Source: Exophiala sp. HKRS030 (lineage: Eukaryota; Ascomycota; Eurotiomycetes; Chaetothyriales; Herpotrichiellaceae). Taken from it: 64,000 nucleotides of DNA. Below are positions 33,260-45,094 of this stretch, piece by piece (position 1 is the first letter of the stretch; each line of letters opens with the position of its first letter). The stretch lies in contig JAHWDD010000005.1 in NCBI GenBank assembly GCA_023897205.1, positions 1,054,001 through 1,118,000 of the forward strand, in the 5' to 3' direction. The translations under genes were made by a program, and so were the position numbers. The notes under the pieces were generated by a model that saw only the letters and a list, made by a program, of their open reading frames with translations, had not been told where the DNA came from and did not search any database.

Positions 33260-34978
33260 ATGGGAGCCTTCTCAGTCATCGCGTCGCCGATCTCCAGTCT
33301 CCTCGGGGCCTACGTCCTCTACCTCGTGGGATTGGTTATCTATCGCCTCTACTTTCACCCTCTCGCCAAGTTCCCCGGTCCCAAATACGCCGCCATCAGC
33401 AGGTGGCATGAGTTCTACTATGAGGTTGTCAAGCAGGGACAGTTCACCTTCAAGGTCCAAGAACTCCACAAGCAATATGGTAGGTTCGAGGTTTCAGGCT
33501 TGAGCTCCCAGCGGCAATCGTTCTGAACCGACCAGGTCCCATCGTCCGGATCGTTCCCGACGAGATACACATCCAAGACTCGGAATTCTACGACACCCTA
33601 TACACCAAAGCTGGGCGCGTGGACAAGTATGACTGGATGGCTGGTCGATTCGGTTGTGATACGTCTGTCTTCACCACCGGGCCCGACGAAGTCCATCGAG
33701 TCCGCCGGGGTGCGCTGAATCCATTCTTCTCGCGGGCACGTATCCTTGACCTGCAGGACATCATCAGACAGAAATTGGACGTCTTGTTAGCTCGAATCCG
33801 TGAATTCCAAAAGGATGGCAGAGTTTTGCGACTGAATCGGGCTTTCATGGCCTTCACCGGCGATGTAGTGATGGAATACTGCTTCTCCCATAGCTACGAC
33901 CACGTCAAAGGCGAGAACTTCGACGAGACCATGCACGAACCCTTTATGGCTGCAAGCATCAGTGGACATCTCTCGTTGCAAATGCCCTGGGTTCCGAAGA
34001 TTCTCAACATGCTTCCAGAATCAATGCTGATCAAAATCGAGCCCCTGTACGCTCTTGTGTTCCGAATGCAAGCAGTGAGAGACTCTCAAGCTCCCATATC
34101 ATATTGTCAGTACCCACTAACGAGTTGCACTAGGACTTGCGTCGACAGATCCTTGCTCTCAAAGCAGGCGATCTGAAAAATGCGGACAAGGGATCGACAC
34201 ATCCGACTGTCTTTCAGGAACTCATCGCAGGTCCAATGCCTGCCTCTGAACAGGAAACTCGCCGCCTTCAAGATGAGGCACAACTTGTAGTGGCTGCCGG
34301 TGTCACCACCACGGGTTGGGCCCTCTCGACCGCGGCATTCCACCTGATCAACAATCCACCTGTCCTGGCACAATTGCGCAAGGAGCTCGAAGCCGCCATC
34401 CCCGACCCCTCCTCCCCCTTGTCCTGGACCGAGCTCGAGAGATTACCCTTTCTCACAGGTTGCGTCCGGGAGGCAGTACGCATGTCATACGCAGTTACGA
34501 CACGGAATCCGCGGCTTTTCTCCAGACCTATGGTATACAAGAATTGGGAGATTCCACCACGCACGCCTATCTCAATGACCATCGTAGATGTATGCGACGA
34601 TGAGGCGATCTTTCCAAACCCCAGAAAGTTCCAGCCAGAGCGATGGATGAATGCACCCAAGACAAAGGACGGAAGCAGTCTTGAGAGGTATTTCGTAGGA
34701 TTCGGCAAGGGGACACGATCTTGCCTAGGAATTAAGTAAGTTCTTTGTTGTCGGGAGGATCACTCTTCTAGCCTTGTCGCAGTTGCTAACTCGCCTTTCT
34801 TCCTCTCCACAGCCTGGCCCATGCCGAACTTTACATGGCCCTTGCTGGGGTCTTCCGCAATTTCAACTTTGAACTTTACGAGACCGACTCCTCTGACGTT
34901 GAGCTGGCTCATGATTTCTTTCTGCCGAGTCCGAAGTTGGACAGCAAGGGAGTCAGAGTCAAAGTTTTGGATGCTTAG
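33260..34978 (+). CDS. Cytochrome P450 monooxygenase
   Basis: Four exons (33260-33479, 33536-34074, 34134-34735, 34813-34978) encode 508 residues. An N-terminal membrane anchor (LLGAYVLYLVGLVIYRLYF) precedes the proline hinge HPLAKFPGPKYAA. The oxygen-binding I-helix reads AAGVTTTGWALS, the ExxR motif is Glu366-Arg369 (REAVRMS), FQPERW is present, and the heme loop FGKGTRSCLGI carries Cys450. The PFFSRARILDLQDIIR region resembles the trichodiene oxygenase-like group of fungal P450s involved in secondary metabolism. It would act at the ER with a P450 reductase. It is divergent from a methyltransferase and near an exporter and a regulator, which suggests one pathway. The substrate is unknown. 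Confidence 0.93.
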
Positions 34979-35637
34979 GATTGCATTTTGATGTTTTGGG
35001 AGAGTGAAAAGGACTCTGGCTCTGTGATGAATATGCCATAGCAGAGGTCGGGATGAGAGACGTCCGGATTACCCGTGAGGACGCGGACTTCGTTGTTGTA
35101 GCATGGTAATCTGTGTTGATAGGGAATGTAGTCTCACGGGTCCTTCTAATCATGGTGTTTCTCAAGCTCCTGAACCACTCACCAAGGCCTGAAAAGCTGC
35201 TTACCTCTCTGTCTAATCCTTTGCCTTCGTCCCTTCCGAGATCTCTGGACTATTGTAAGTGTCTTAGAGGACGAGATGTTACGTTGGAGTTGGCGTCCAC
35301 TCGAGATCGCTCGTAATGTCTCGGAACCCTTTGCGCTTAACGTAGTCTACTGTCTCACTCGTCAGCAAATTTGGACTATATGTCCATGAACGAAAAGGTG
35401 AAAAGAAGATTAGACGCTGGCTGGTGTAGAAATAGGTATCTACAGGTTCACGTACGGTCAAATATTCATCAATTGTTTATCCCGCCAAGCCAATGACATC
35501 AATGGCAGCGAAGCCGCAGACAAAAAGTTCTCCGAGGCTGCGGACGAGCCTCCTCTGTTCAGTGCTATGCTCGCAATCATGTCATCCTGTGGCTGCAAGG
35601 TGAGAAGATATCGGTGAGGCCGTTCTCTCCAAAGGAC
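34979..35637. other. Intergenic region, P450 to PGS1
   Basis: Contains the P450 3' end and the PGS1 promoter. A short coding-like stretch at about 35500-35600, ending in a GTGAGA donor-like site, could be a small upstream exon or leader of PGS1. This is not established. Confidence 0.4.
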
Positions 35638-37437
35638 ATGTTCGCAAGGGGTGTAGGTGTGCGAGTTCTACGAAACTGCACCCGAGCCACCAAGATCCCT
35701 TCGACTTCTGCAGCACGCCAAATCCCAAGGCGGTTCTCCTCTACATCGACCGCCATCAGCCATGCTGCACCTCCGACCGCTCACCCTCTTGCTGGTGTTG
35801 CGTCACAACTCGATCATGTTGCCCCTCGATTCGAAATAGACCCTGATAATATCGAAATCCTCGATTCCCCGACTGCTTTCTACGAGACGCTGAAGGTATT
35901 CAGAGTGTAGTAAGTCATGAAGAGAGAATATCTTGCTAAGGCATTGTGCAGGCCAAAATACGAGGCGCAAATAGAAGAATATACTTGTCCACACTATATA
36001 TCGGAAAGACCGAACACGAATTGATTGATACACTGAGGGAAGCTCTTGAAGCCAATCCCAATTTAGAGCTCTCGATCCTCACGGACGCTCTTCGAGGGAC
36101 TCGTGAAGATCCAGAGCCATCATGCGGCACTCTTCTGGCACCACTGATCTCCCAGTTTGGGGACAGAGTGAGAATATCTATGTTTCATACTCCCAATCTG
36201 AATGGGTGGAAAAAGACGTACATGCCCAAGCGCATCAACGAGGGATGGGGCTTGCAGCACATGAAACTGTATGGTTTTGATGATGAGATTATGCTCTCGG
36301 GGTACGTCGACCTGATCACCTCTTGGACGCGAACTGACATTCCTCAGTGCCAACCTGTCCAATGACTACTTCACGAACCGACTGGACCGCTACCACCTGT
36401 TCAAGTCCAAGGAGCTCGCCGATTTCTATGGAGCTGTTCATGAAGGTGTCTGCGATATTTCATACACGCTTCGGCCTTCAGACGAACACTCAGGAGGGTT
36501 TGAGCTGATCAGCCCTCATGAGCGGGGGTTTCCCGACCCATTATGGCATACCAAGAGATTCAAGCAATATGCAAAAGAGACTCTCGAACCACTCATCCAT
36601 AAGAAGGCCAGACAGAAGATGTTTCCAGTGCCATTCACCAAGGATAAAACTTTTGTGTACCCTCTAGCCCAGTTCGACATCCTACTCGGCCAACCTAAGA
36701 ACATCGCCTTTCTCGACTACGAATTTGCGACGTACACTTCGACAGAGAAACCAGCAATAACGCGGTTACTAACCAATCTCGCGGAAGACGAGCGTTTGCA
36801 CGAGTCCCAATGGACCTTCACGGCAGGTTACTTTAATATTGATCCCGACATCTGCAAGTTGCTCATTGCAGCTGCACCGGAACCTGGCGTTATTGCCCCA
36901 GGCACCAAAGCCTTCGAAAAGGCATGCACCGTGCTCACCGCCTCGCCTTGGGCCAATGGCTTCTATGGAAGTCCCGGTGTGAGCGGTATGCTTCCAGCAG
37001 CATATACGCTTTTATCCAGGCGTTTCCTCCGTACTGTCGCAAACGCAGGTAAGGAGGATCAGATAGCATTGAAAGAATGGCGCAAAGGCACCGTCGGAGA
37101 GCCAGGAGGAATGACGTACCATGCCAAAGGACTCTGGGTGACGCTGCCACCACAACCAGGTCCAGACACGAATGTCATTGATGAAGCCGGCCCCAGCGTT
37201 ACCGTAGTCGGGAGCAGTAACTACACGAAAAGAAGTTACAGTCTCGATCTGGAAGTCGGCGCGATGGTCCTTACAGGCGACGAGAAACTCAAGGCCAAAT
37301 TGAAGAAGGAGACCGAGAGCCTGGAGGCAGATGCGACGGTTGCGACACAGGATACTCTGGCTAGAATCGACAGAAGGGTGGGCTTGAAAGTCCGACTCGC
37401 ACTGTGGTTGGTTGAAGCGCTAGGCGGTGCACTCTAA
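35638..37437 (+). CDS. PGS1: CDP-diacylglycerol:glycerol-3-phosphate phosphatidyltransferase (mitochondrial)
   Basis: Three exons (35638-35895, 35952-36301, 36348-37437) encode 565 residues. The enzyme makes phosphatidylglycerophosphate, the committed step to phosphatidylglycerol and cardiolipin in mitochondria. The N-terminal 45 residues are Arg/Ser-rich without acids (RRFSSTSTAI region), a mitochondrial targeting peptide. Two phospholipase-D-type HKD motifs are present. The first is His189-x-Lys191 in LQHMKLYGFDDEIML with SGANLSNDYFTNR, formed across intron 2. The second is His461-x-Lys463 in TYHAKGLWVTL followed by VVGSSNYTKRS. IRGANRRIYLSTLYIG is also typical. Length matches Pgs1 of other fungi. 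The ATG at 35638 is the first in frame; an earlier GTG is unlikely to be used. Confidence 0.95.
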
Positions 37438-38160
37438 CTGTGCAAAGGTGGCCCTCTGTGACCTCTGCAGTATTGATGCCGCTGTCACGGGGTTCAATAT
37501 TTGGACTGGATGTGGACAAAGTCTAGACCCAAGCGGATCGGATATTCTACCCGAACGAAGTATTTTCCAAGGAGAGGTAAGCTGTCATCTGATGCCCACG
37601 CCCTCATTTTGAACTGGAGATGCCTGGAATTTTCTCCAACGTTCTGTCGGTCTTTTGCGAGCTTGTGTCGGGTTCACCTACCACTCGTCCTAGCTGGAGC
37701 GAGATTGGTCTGATGGAAGGGTCCAAAGAGGGAGAGACATCGCACGGCGTCGGCACAAAAAAGAGTGCCGTTGAGAATCTTTCTTGACGCAGCTGCACAA
37801 TTTCGGTGTGTGTATCATTTGAGAAGTGGTCTCGTCATATCTCTGCGCTTCTGGGATTGATCTCATAATTCGGGAGTCACCGCTTCAGTACCTGGGATTC
37901 AGGTTGTAAAGTATGGATGTAATATACATATATAGAAATTGTATAATACCAGGTATGTACATCGAGGTATAACACTCACCTCTCACAAAGTCTGTCGTAT
38001 ATGGATGCTGGTCAGTCTATGGTCAAAAAAAAAAAGAAACCGTGCCTACACGCTCAGCAGTAAGAGAGAAAAAAAATTCGAATTTTCTCACCGCCTTTGG
38101 GTCGTGGTTCAATCGGCAGTAGTTTGTATAATTCGGTAACATACAGCACAAGCACATCTT

Positions 38161-38169
38161 TACGGAGTA
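38161..38169 (-). repeat. TACTCCGTA word
   Basis: Exact copy of the 9-bp word, read on the minus strand. Confidence 0.6.
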
Positions 38170-40035
38170 GTCGCAGATGGATTTTTTTCTTCTTTTTAAT
38201 CCACGTCGATGTCGATGGGGATGGATCTCGATCTTACATCTGCATCTTCATCGCGCGCTGCATCGAAGAATTAACCGATTTGCTACCTAGAGTAAGTACT
38301 CCTCTGTACTTCGTACTCCATACCCCCCAAAAAATTGTACCGCAGGCGGTATATTCACCGCCATCCGAAGGGGTTGATGGAGGTACCGTAGAGGAGGGTG
38401 GGTGTATGACTTGTATGGCTTTTTTTCTTTTTGATAAACGAACCAGAGCACTTCGTTGGAAGAAGCGGGAGAGCTAACGATGCGCCTGCCCCCCAAGATG
38501 GACCATTGTGGTGGACACGAGACAAGGTCCAACCTGTAGTGAAGTATTGTTTACCCGGTACGTGTATCTAACACATCTTCTACGAGACCTGCGAACTAGT
38601 ACTACTACCTACAGTACAGTGATATTCCGTCCATCTAGCGGCAGGTTCGAATCGTATCACGAAAAGTCGAATATTATACAGTTACAGTACTGTAGATGAT
38701 AGACCAAGAAGGAGATGTGGTAAACGACGCAGGTAAACAGTTTGATTGACACCCACAGACGGAAGACATTGCCAGTGGATGGCGCATTCGAACATTGGCA
38801 ATCATCCGACACTGCTCGTTAGTCTACCGTAGACACTTCTTTCATCTTCATCTTCCTACGAATAGGCTGTTACTGTACGCGTACGAGCAAGCGCTGTCGT
38901 CGCGAGTACGGTTAGCCATTTCTCGAGATGCTCAAAATAAAAAGACGGAGCTTTTCCCAACCACCCAAAAGAACAGCTGCGTCGAGATCCATGCCCACAG
39001 GAAACGCCCACAGGTGGAGTGAAGGAGGAGTACCTTATGAGCCAGCTTCGGCCCGCGACGCCGATGGAGTTGCAGTACTGTACCTTTCTACTCGTACTCC
39101 TTAGGCCCCAAACTGCACTCCAGTAGAGATACAGAGGACAATACAGTAGACTCTCATCCCTTGCTACTGCTGTCGTGACCGTTTTGTGCGACCAAGACCG
39201 CTGGTCGGCGGTTATCGTGTAGACCGGTTAATTCGTACTGTGGATGCTTCGCACAATTCGAGTAACGAGAACGAATACAGGGTACTCCATCAAGGGGCAT
39301 CTGCACTTGAAAATCGTCGTGGCCCATCTCGACTGGATGGGCGATCTTCAGATCCCGTCCTGCAGTCAGCAACGTCGGTGGCGAACATGATTGATCCATG
39401 AATGCTCGGTAGAAAGCAAGCAAAAGGTGGACTTTTCCCAATATTACCAAGACAAGCCAATGCCAAACCCAGTGGCGAGGTTGCAGGTTCTTGACTCCGT
39501 GAAAACCAAGGACTCAAGAAAAAAGTTGATTGTCGCGCTTATGCAGAGCCTGCATATCTAGGTGAAAGGAGTAACCCGTAAACTCGCATTAGGCTCGCCT
39601 CCAGACAGCACTCCTACAATGCCAATTCAACCCACCGGAAAGCACCCAGAGCGAGATTGCATCGCTGTATTGCTTTGCTCACCGACATTCCAAGCAAAGA
39701 GATTGAATGTTTTGAATATACTCCATACAATGTACAGTATGAGTATAGAGAGATATCGTTTGTTAGTCAAGCGAAAGGTTGTTGATCTACTACCTAGATA
39801 CTCCGGTACAGTACAACGGGTAAATTGCAGCACCGTGGACCAAAGTAATGAAGTGACTGTTTGTTGTAACCTCCGTACTGTACTCATCCAGTCTTATCGG
39901 ACGGAGGTCTGAAGCTTCTGGCCCCGAACGAGCCCTTCCATCTACTAATCAGAAGGGTTTGCCATGACAGCAAGGATTCTTCCGAAACATCAACAACTTG
40001 TCTCACATTGACGCTCCGAAACTGCCAGGTGTCTG

Positions 40036-40050
40036 CTCCGTACGGAGTAC
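40036..40050. repeat. Palindrome CTCCGTACGGAG with TACGGAGTAC
   Basis: A perfect 12-bp palindrome (40036-40047) fuses two inverted half-words of the recurring 9-mer; the exact TACGGAGTA is at 40041-40049. Confidence 0.6.
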
Positions 40051-41272
40051 AGTAAGCCCTTTGGTTGGGACTGCGAAATTATCCGACATGATTGCTGTCC
40101 AAGAAGCCCACCAATAATGATCACTGATTCACAGTCACTTATCATTCACGTGCTCATCCCTGTTTGTTGGGCGCGCTCCATGTTCTTGACTTGGTCTTTG
40201 CTTTGCCCGGTGACGCTGCTGATCGTTGATAAACAACCGGGCTCTGACAGGTTGAAGGTCGCGCTGCCAGACTCAAGGGTTGCGTTGGGATCACCACGAG
40301 TAGAGTCGCGAGGAACTCCTTGGAAGTGGATCGAAGCAATTATTGTCAAGTCAAGTCATTCAAGTCACTGTACATAGTTGTTGTAGTTTCTGGAGGGTGG
40401 GCGCTTTGCTTTGATCTTCTCGTGGCAGTGGTGTCAAAGACCCCCATTGCCAGCCAAGGGCCAAAAACAGAAACAGGGACAAGAAGGGACGCCTCAGCTT
40501 GGGTCACATGACCCGGCGAGCTCCATGAAGGAGGCTTGGTTAGCTTCCTTGACCCCAAGAACAATTCTTACGAATACATCCCGTATTTGCTCCAAGGACC
40601 AGAGTCGGTGGGGTGGTCAGAGAAATTCCAGAGACTCAGAGAATCTTCTCGTGTCGTCAAATCTCTTTGTGAACTGCCGCGCGGAACCTGAAACTTACCG
40701 CCTGCAGACGAACGTTCAATGAACTCCTGGATCGTCAAACCACCAACTCTTTGCGGGGTAAAGTGTCACACGGTCCTGGCAGGGGATACGGGCGCGCCTT
40801 GAGAGGAGAGCCCGGAACTTGTGAGGCTTGAGTCAGCAGAGGACATCGACGATGATTATCCGTAAAGCACTCGATCTGTACGAGCGTGAAGGAATGTGCT
40901 CGTCGTTCACTAGAGAATCAGACTAAGCCGTGGCTGCACCAATTATTACTAGAATTACGACTACAGCTCGTGACAGGAGGATTGAGGACCACCGTTCGAT
41001 ACATCACTTCTGGCTGTTACAGCCGTCGGGACGGTCGAGGCAATAAGGCAGACGGCAAGTCTGGTTGTACCCGGAAATCATCTCCCGAGGGGAGTGTCAA
41101 AGTACTCGTAGAGAACGCCAGCTCATGAACAATGCACTCGTCAATAATAATGAACTCATTCCCGGTGGTGCCGCCAGGCGGTCGGATGAAAGAATGGATG
41201 TCTCGGAACACTGAACAACATCTTGGAGATGAGCTTCGTAATTGATCTTGAGCGAATTGTAATGAATAGTAG

Positions 41273-41281
41273 TACTCCGTA
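41273..41281 (+). repeat. TACTCCGTA word
   Basis: Exact copy of the 9-bp word, preceded by AGTAG. Confidence 0.6.
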
Positions 41282-41900
41282 AAGGTGGCATCTTCTCACT
41301 CATTCTTTGATCATCGGCTTATGTTATTGTCTGGTTGCGTGTTGCGGGCCAACCTGAAGCCCAGCGTCACGCAGACAAAGCTCCTGATGTGGCGTGATTT
41401 TTATTGGTCGGTGAGAACTTTGGGTGTGTACGAGTCGGACAGGACTAGGAGACCACTAAGCCAACCTGCTACAGTACTGTACAGTTCATACTGTCCAATG
41501 TTCGTATTCGTGGAGTCCTTGAGTGCGACCATACAGGTGTCTTCTCGACGTATGTCTTTGCTTGGTGTCGAGTTGGCATACGGATTGAAGTGTATGGACT
41601 AACTAAGGGAGTTGAGGGACTGTCAGGCGTAGAATTCAGCACTGGGAAGATGTGATCACGCGGGAAATTAGGAGGTGAGGTGGTGCAGACTGGGCTTGGC
41701 CGGAAACAGCTTAGCAAGTGCAGTAGTGGACAATAAACAGGCGCAGGCACCGTCTTCCCCACCAACGCTTCCACGTCTTTCGATGCCAGAAGATTCGCCA
41801 TCGTCGACGCCATCGCCCAACAACAGGTGCCTTGTTGCTTGCCTCGGGCCTGGTCTGGGTCCGGCCACCACTACGGAGTCCCATCGTACCAATGCTCTAG

Positions 41901-43216
41901 TCGCCATCCACGCTCGAGACGGCCCAATAACTCAGCCCTGGCACAGACACCGACTCTTTGCTGCCCGTCACCGCCAGTCAATGCTCTCTCTCCATCTTCT
42001 CTTCATATCTCGTCCATAATCTCTCGTTGTTTACTCTCCTTACCTCGTCTTCTACCCCCCCAAAGTCGAACCACCCTGCAATGTGAAAGGATACGCCCTG
42101 AACGAGTGTTCGTTACTCCCATACATCTCGTCAAGAGCACCTGGCCGTGTCCTTTTCTCATACGCACCGTCTCGACGACGACCGCTCCTTCCCTACCCTC
42201 CTCGCTGTCACCCGGCGACCCCCGCTACATTCTGTCAAAAGCTCCCCCACCCCCGATACCTGCGGTACTGGACTCGACAACCATCACCTCAGTACCTATA
42301 ATCTCTCTATACTTCTGATCGAGCACTGTGGCTAGTTGATCAAGACTGCAAGAGACGTTCGGACAATACATCATTGTCGACAAGACCCTCAACGTCGATC
42401 CCCGGCCTGATTTGTTGGAACCGTTGTCGGTGGTGTCATAGGGCAACTCACCACACCCACCACAATAACAAAGGAGACTCATTCTTCTTTGACAACAAGA
42501 CAAGTCAACTGATCCTCCCACCGTCAAGTCAACACCCTCGGTGGCGAGTATCTGTGGTTGCCTACTGTCCACTAGGCTCCATTGACCTCAACCGGCCCTC
42601 CTGTTACACTTCATCCTCTCTTGATCTCTTCTCCATCAGCTCAACCTACTTAACGACTTCCTCTACCTAAGTACCTACCTAATCTGCACTTCGACCTATC
42701 GGTACCTACACTCTTTTCTTGGGCCTACTTGCAGCCAGAACCAGTCCCTCTTCCTCTCTCCTCCACGATGACTCAATAACTAAACGCTCTTTACGCCCGT
42801 TGCTTGTTCGACTGAACAACGAGCCCTCACAAGCTCTGCGTCATCGACTACAACTCATTTTCCTTTGTCTCTAACGTTAACGACGACCTTTTACCCGTTC
42901 TATGAGCCTCTGATTCCACACGACGACTAGGAGTTTCCGCGGTGTTGCTTTCTCTCAAACACATGATATTGGTGGTTGCAGCTTTCGAGTTCTAAGGCGG
43001 ATTTATGCGTGGTGTCCTGCTTTCCATCCGTCAACTTTGTCTTCTACATCTGAGCACAGCTGCTCTCGACATATCCTCTTCCTTCCCATACTCTCTTTGT
43101 ACAAAGTTCCTCTGAGCTATATCTCTCGACTCTGAATTTGAAAGCTGTTGTTCTCGGCCTAAACAAGGTGGACGATTGACCTCGGACGAGTACCTACCCG
43201 TCAACAATACCCAACT
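41901..43216 (+). promoter_or_regulatory. Promoter and long pyrimidine-rich leader of the Ran1-like kinase
   Basis: About 1.3 kb upstream of the kinase ATG has strong CT-rich composition on the plus strand, with many CTCTCC, CTACCT and TTCCTC words and many short upstream ORFs (for example from 42083 and 42374), but no conserved coding sequence. This is typical of long 5' leaders of regulated fungal kinases. The transcription start cannot be placed. Confidence 0.45.
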
Positions 43217-45094
43217 ATGGAGTGCATGAAAGATGGCTTCCGGAAGGAGCAGATCCTTGATGGGCGGTTCCGGACAATCGCCCCGCTCAATCACGGTTCC
43301 TTTGGTATGGTCTTTCTCGCCGAGGATCTCCATACTGGGCAGGAGGTGGCCATCAAGTGCTTGACCAAGCCAACCATTGCCAACAACACGTCCTCAGCAT
43401 TCACCGCTGATGAAGGTGCCGAAGAGTTGGCTTGCCATGCCATTCTCAAGCAACATCCTCACTTGGTCAACCTTGTTCATCACTTCGACACGGAAGCCCA
43501 TACCTACTTGGTCCTGGAGTACTGTTCTCAAGGTGATCTTTACGAAGCAATTCGCCTCGACCGTGGACCTCTGCAGACTGAACATGTTCGACGATTCATG
43601 TTGCAGCTCATCAGTGCCGTGCACCATATGCACGCCAATGGGCTGTTCCATCGAGACATCAAACCGGAGAACATTTTCCTCACCTCTGATGGGTCTATGA
43701 AGCTTGGTGATTTCGGCCTGGCAACCAGGAGTCTTTGGTCCTACGAGTCTTGCGTGGGAAGTGATCGATACATGGCCCCTGAACAATACGATCCTGCCAG
43801 TATCGGTTACTCTCCAGCCAAGGCCGACATTTGGTCCATCGGTATTTGCTTGCTCAATGTCTTGTTTGCCAGAAACCCCTTCGTCACTCCTTCGGAGTCG
43901 GATGTGCTCTTCTCTGACTATGTTCGAGACCGTCAATCTCTCTTTGACATCTTCCCGAGCATGTCACAGGATACGTTTGAGATCTTGTCGAATGCCATGG
44001 CTTTGGACCCTGCCAAGCGTGACCTGGCTGCATTGAAGCAAGCTGTTCTTCGTGCCGTCACCTTCACCACCGACGACGAGTCCATTGACGACTTCTGTGC
44101 CGAGGAACGTGATGTGGTACGTGCCAGCGCCAACCGCGAACCATTACGTACCCCATCCATCCAGAGTCCCCAGATGGATGGCGATTCGTTCCCCTGGGCC
44201 AAGGCATTGCGCTCTCCCAGCCGCAAGCAACCCCAGCTGGCTTCCATTCCCGATCTGTACGACGAGGACATGTTTTCCGACAAAGGCCTCAAGCTCGGCG
44301 AATCTTGGTACTCTGGAATCAACAATACTCCTTCGCTGACTTCGGTTCTGGATTCGGCTTATGGCTCTCTCAAGTCCTTGGCCATTCAGCGCCCTTCTCA
44401 CCGCAATCCACCACGACCAGATCCCGTTCCCATTCCCAACTCTCTCCCTATTCGGGCCTCTCGACCTATTCCTACCATGTCGTCAGTCTTTGGGAAGAAG
44501 AACGATACTGTGGCCAAGAGCTGGAGTGACATGTTTGAAGAGGATGAGGAAGAATGGGAGCTTGAGGCCGAGGCTGAGCTCAAACTGAGACGTGAACAAA
44601 ACTCGCGCAGCTGGAGTGAAGATAGCCAGAAGGGACTGCCTGTTCCTCACGGCGTTCTTACAGAGTCAAGATCCTCCAGCAATGCCCGTCTTAGCCGGAC
44701 CCCGAGGGCGACTTCTCCTGTCAAGACCACCTATGCCTCAAAGGAGAACGATCCCTTTGGTTGGCGAGTTCGCCCATCTCGACACTCTCCCAAGCAAGCT
44801 CCCGTCGACAAATGGGCGGCTTTGGGCAACAAGAGACGTGGTCTTCAACAGTCTGGGTCCGAGAGTAATGTTTCTACCTGGAGTAGCAAGAAACGATCCT
44901 TCACCACCGGGACTCGCAAGAGACCGACGCAAGTTGTGGGGCCTGACCATCATACTCTGCATCGACGTGATAGCCGAAGCAAGGCACGTCCGGCGTACTT
45001 GAATCAGGATTGGCGTCAAGCCAAGGTGATTGACTCATCGATGGATGAGGATGACCATGAGTGGGTTGGAGGTTGGCATAACTTCCATTTGTGA
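43217..45094 (+). CDS. Ser/Thr protein kinase, Ran1/Ksp1-like
   Basis: An intronless gene of 625 residues. The kinase domain spans about 17-285. The glycine loop is LNHGSFGMVFLAED, the ATP lysine is Lys47 in EVAIKCL, the catalytic loop HRDIKPENIFL has Asp147, and Asp165 lies in LGDFGLAT. SDRYMAPEQYDP forms the APE segment. The insertion with TADEGAEELACHAIL and the HYxGS-like CVGSDRYMAPE arrangement match the fungal Ran1 (Pat1)/Ksp1 group, which links nutrient signals to meiosis, filamentation or autophagy. The C-terminal half is disordered and Ser/Arg-rich, with an acidic patch EEDEEEWELEAEAE and a conserved end with DHEWVGGWHNFHL. It is preceded by an unusually long gene-free region. Confidence 0.92.
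   Translation: MECMKDGFRKEQILDGRFRTIAPLNHGSFGMVFLAEDLHTGQEVAIKCLTKPTIANNTSSAFTADEGAEELACHAILKQHPHLVNLVHHFDTEAHTYLVLEYCSQGDLYEAIRLDRGPLQTEHVRRFMLQLISAVHHMHANGLFHRDIKPENIFLTSDGSMKLGDFGLATRSLWSYESCVGSDRYMAPEQYDPASIGYSPAKADIWSIGICLLNVLFARNPFVTPSESDVLFSDYVRDRQSLFDIFPSMSQDTFEILSNAMALDPAKRDLAALKQAVLRAVTFTTDDESIDDFCAEERDVVRASANREPLRTPSIQSPQMDGDSFPWAKALRSPSRKQPQLASIPDLYDEDMFSDKGLKLGESWYSGINNTPSLTSVLDSAYGSLKSLAIQRPSHRNPPRPDPVPIPNSLPIRASRPIPTMSSVFGKKNDTVAKSWSDMFEEDEEEWELEAEAELKLRREQNSRSWSEDSQKGLPVPHGVLTESRSSSNARLSRTPRATSPVKTTYASKENDPFGWRVRPSRHSPKQAPVDKWAALGNKRRGLQQSGSESNVSTWSSKKRSFTTGTRKRPTQVVGPDHHTLHRRDSRSKARPAYLNQDWRQAKVIDSSMDEDDHEWVGGWHNFHL

Larger units (their letters stand above)
37438..41900. other. 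Gene-poor region
   Basis: About 4.5 kb with no frame longer than about 126 codons, no family match and no visible tRNA. It is rich in TACGGAGTAC-like and CAGTAC words and A/T runs. It holds TACGGAGTA at 38161 and 40041 and TACTCCGTA at 41273. A long non-coding transcript or an eroded element cannot be excluded. Confidence 0.5.

Noticed and set aside
38600..38665. T-arm-like GGTTCGAATC near 38645
   Set aside because: No matching D-arm, anticodon stem or acceptor stem upstream; probably a chance match.
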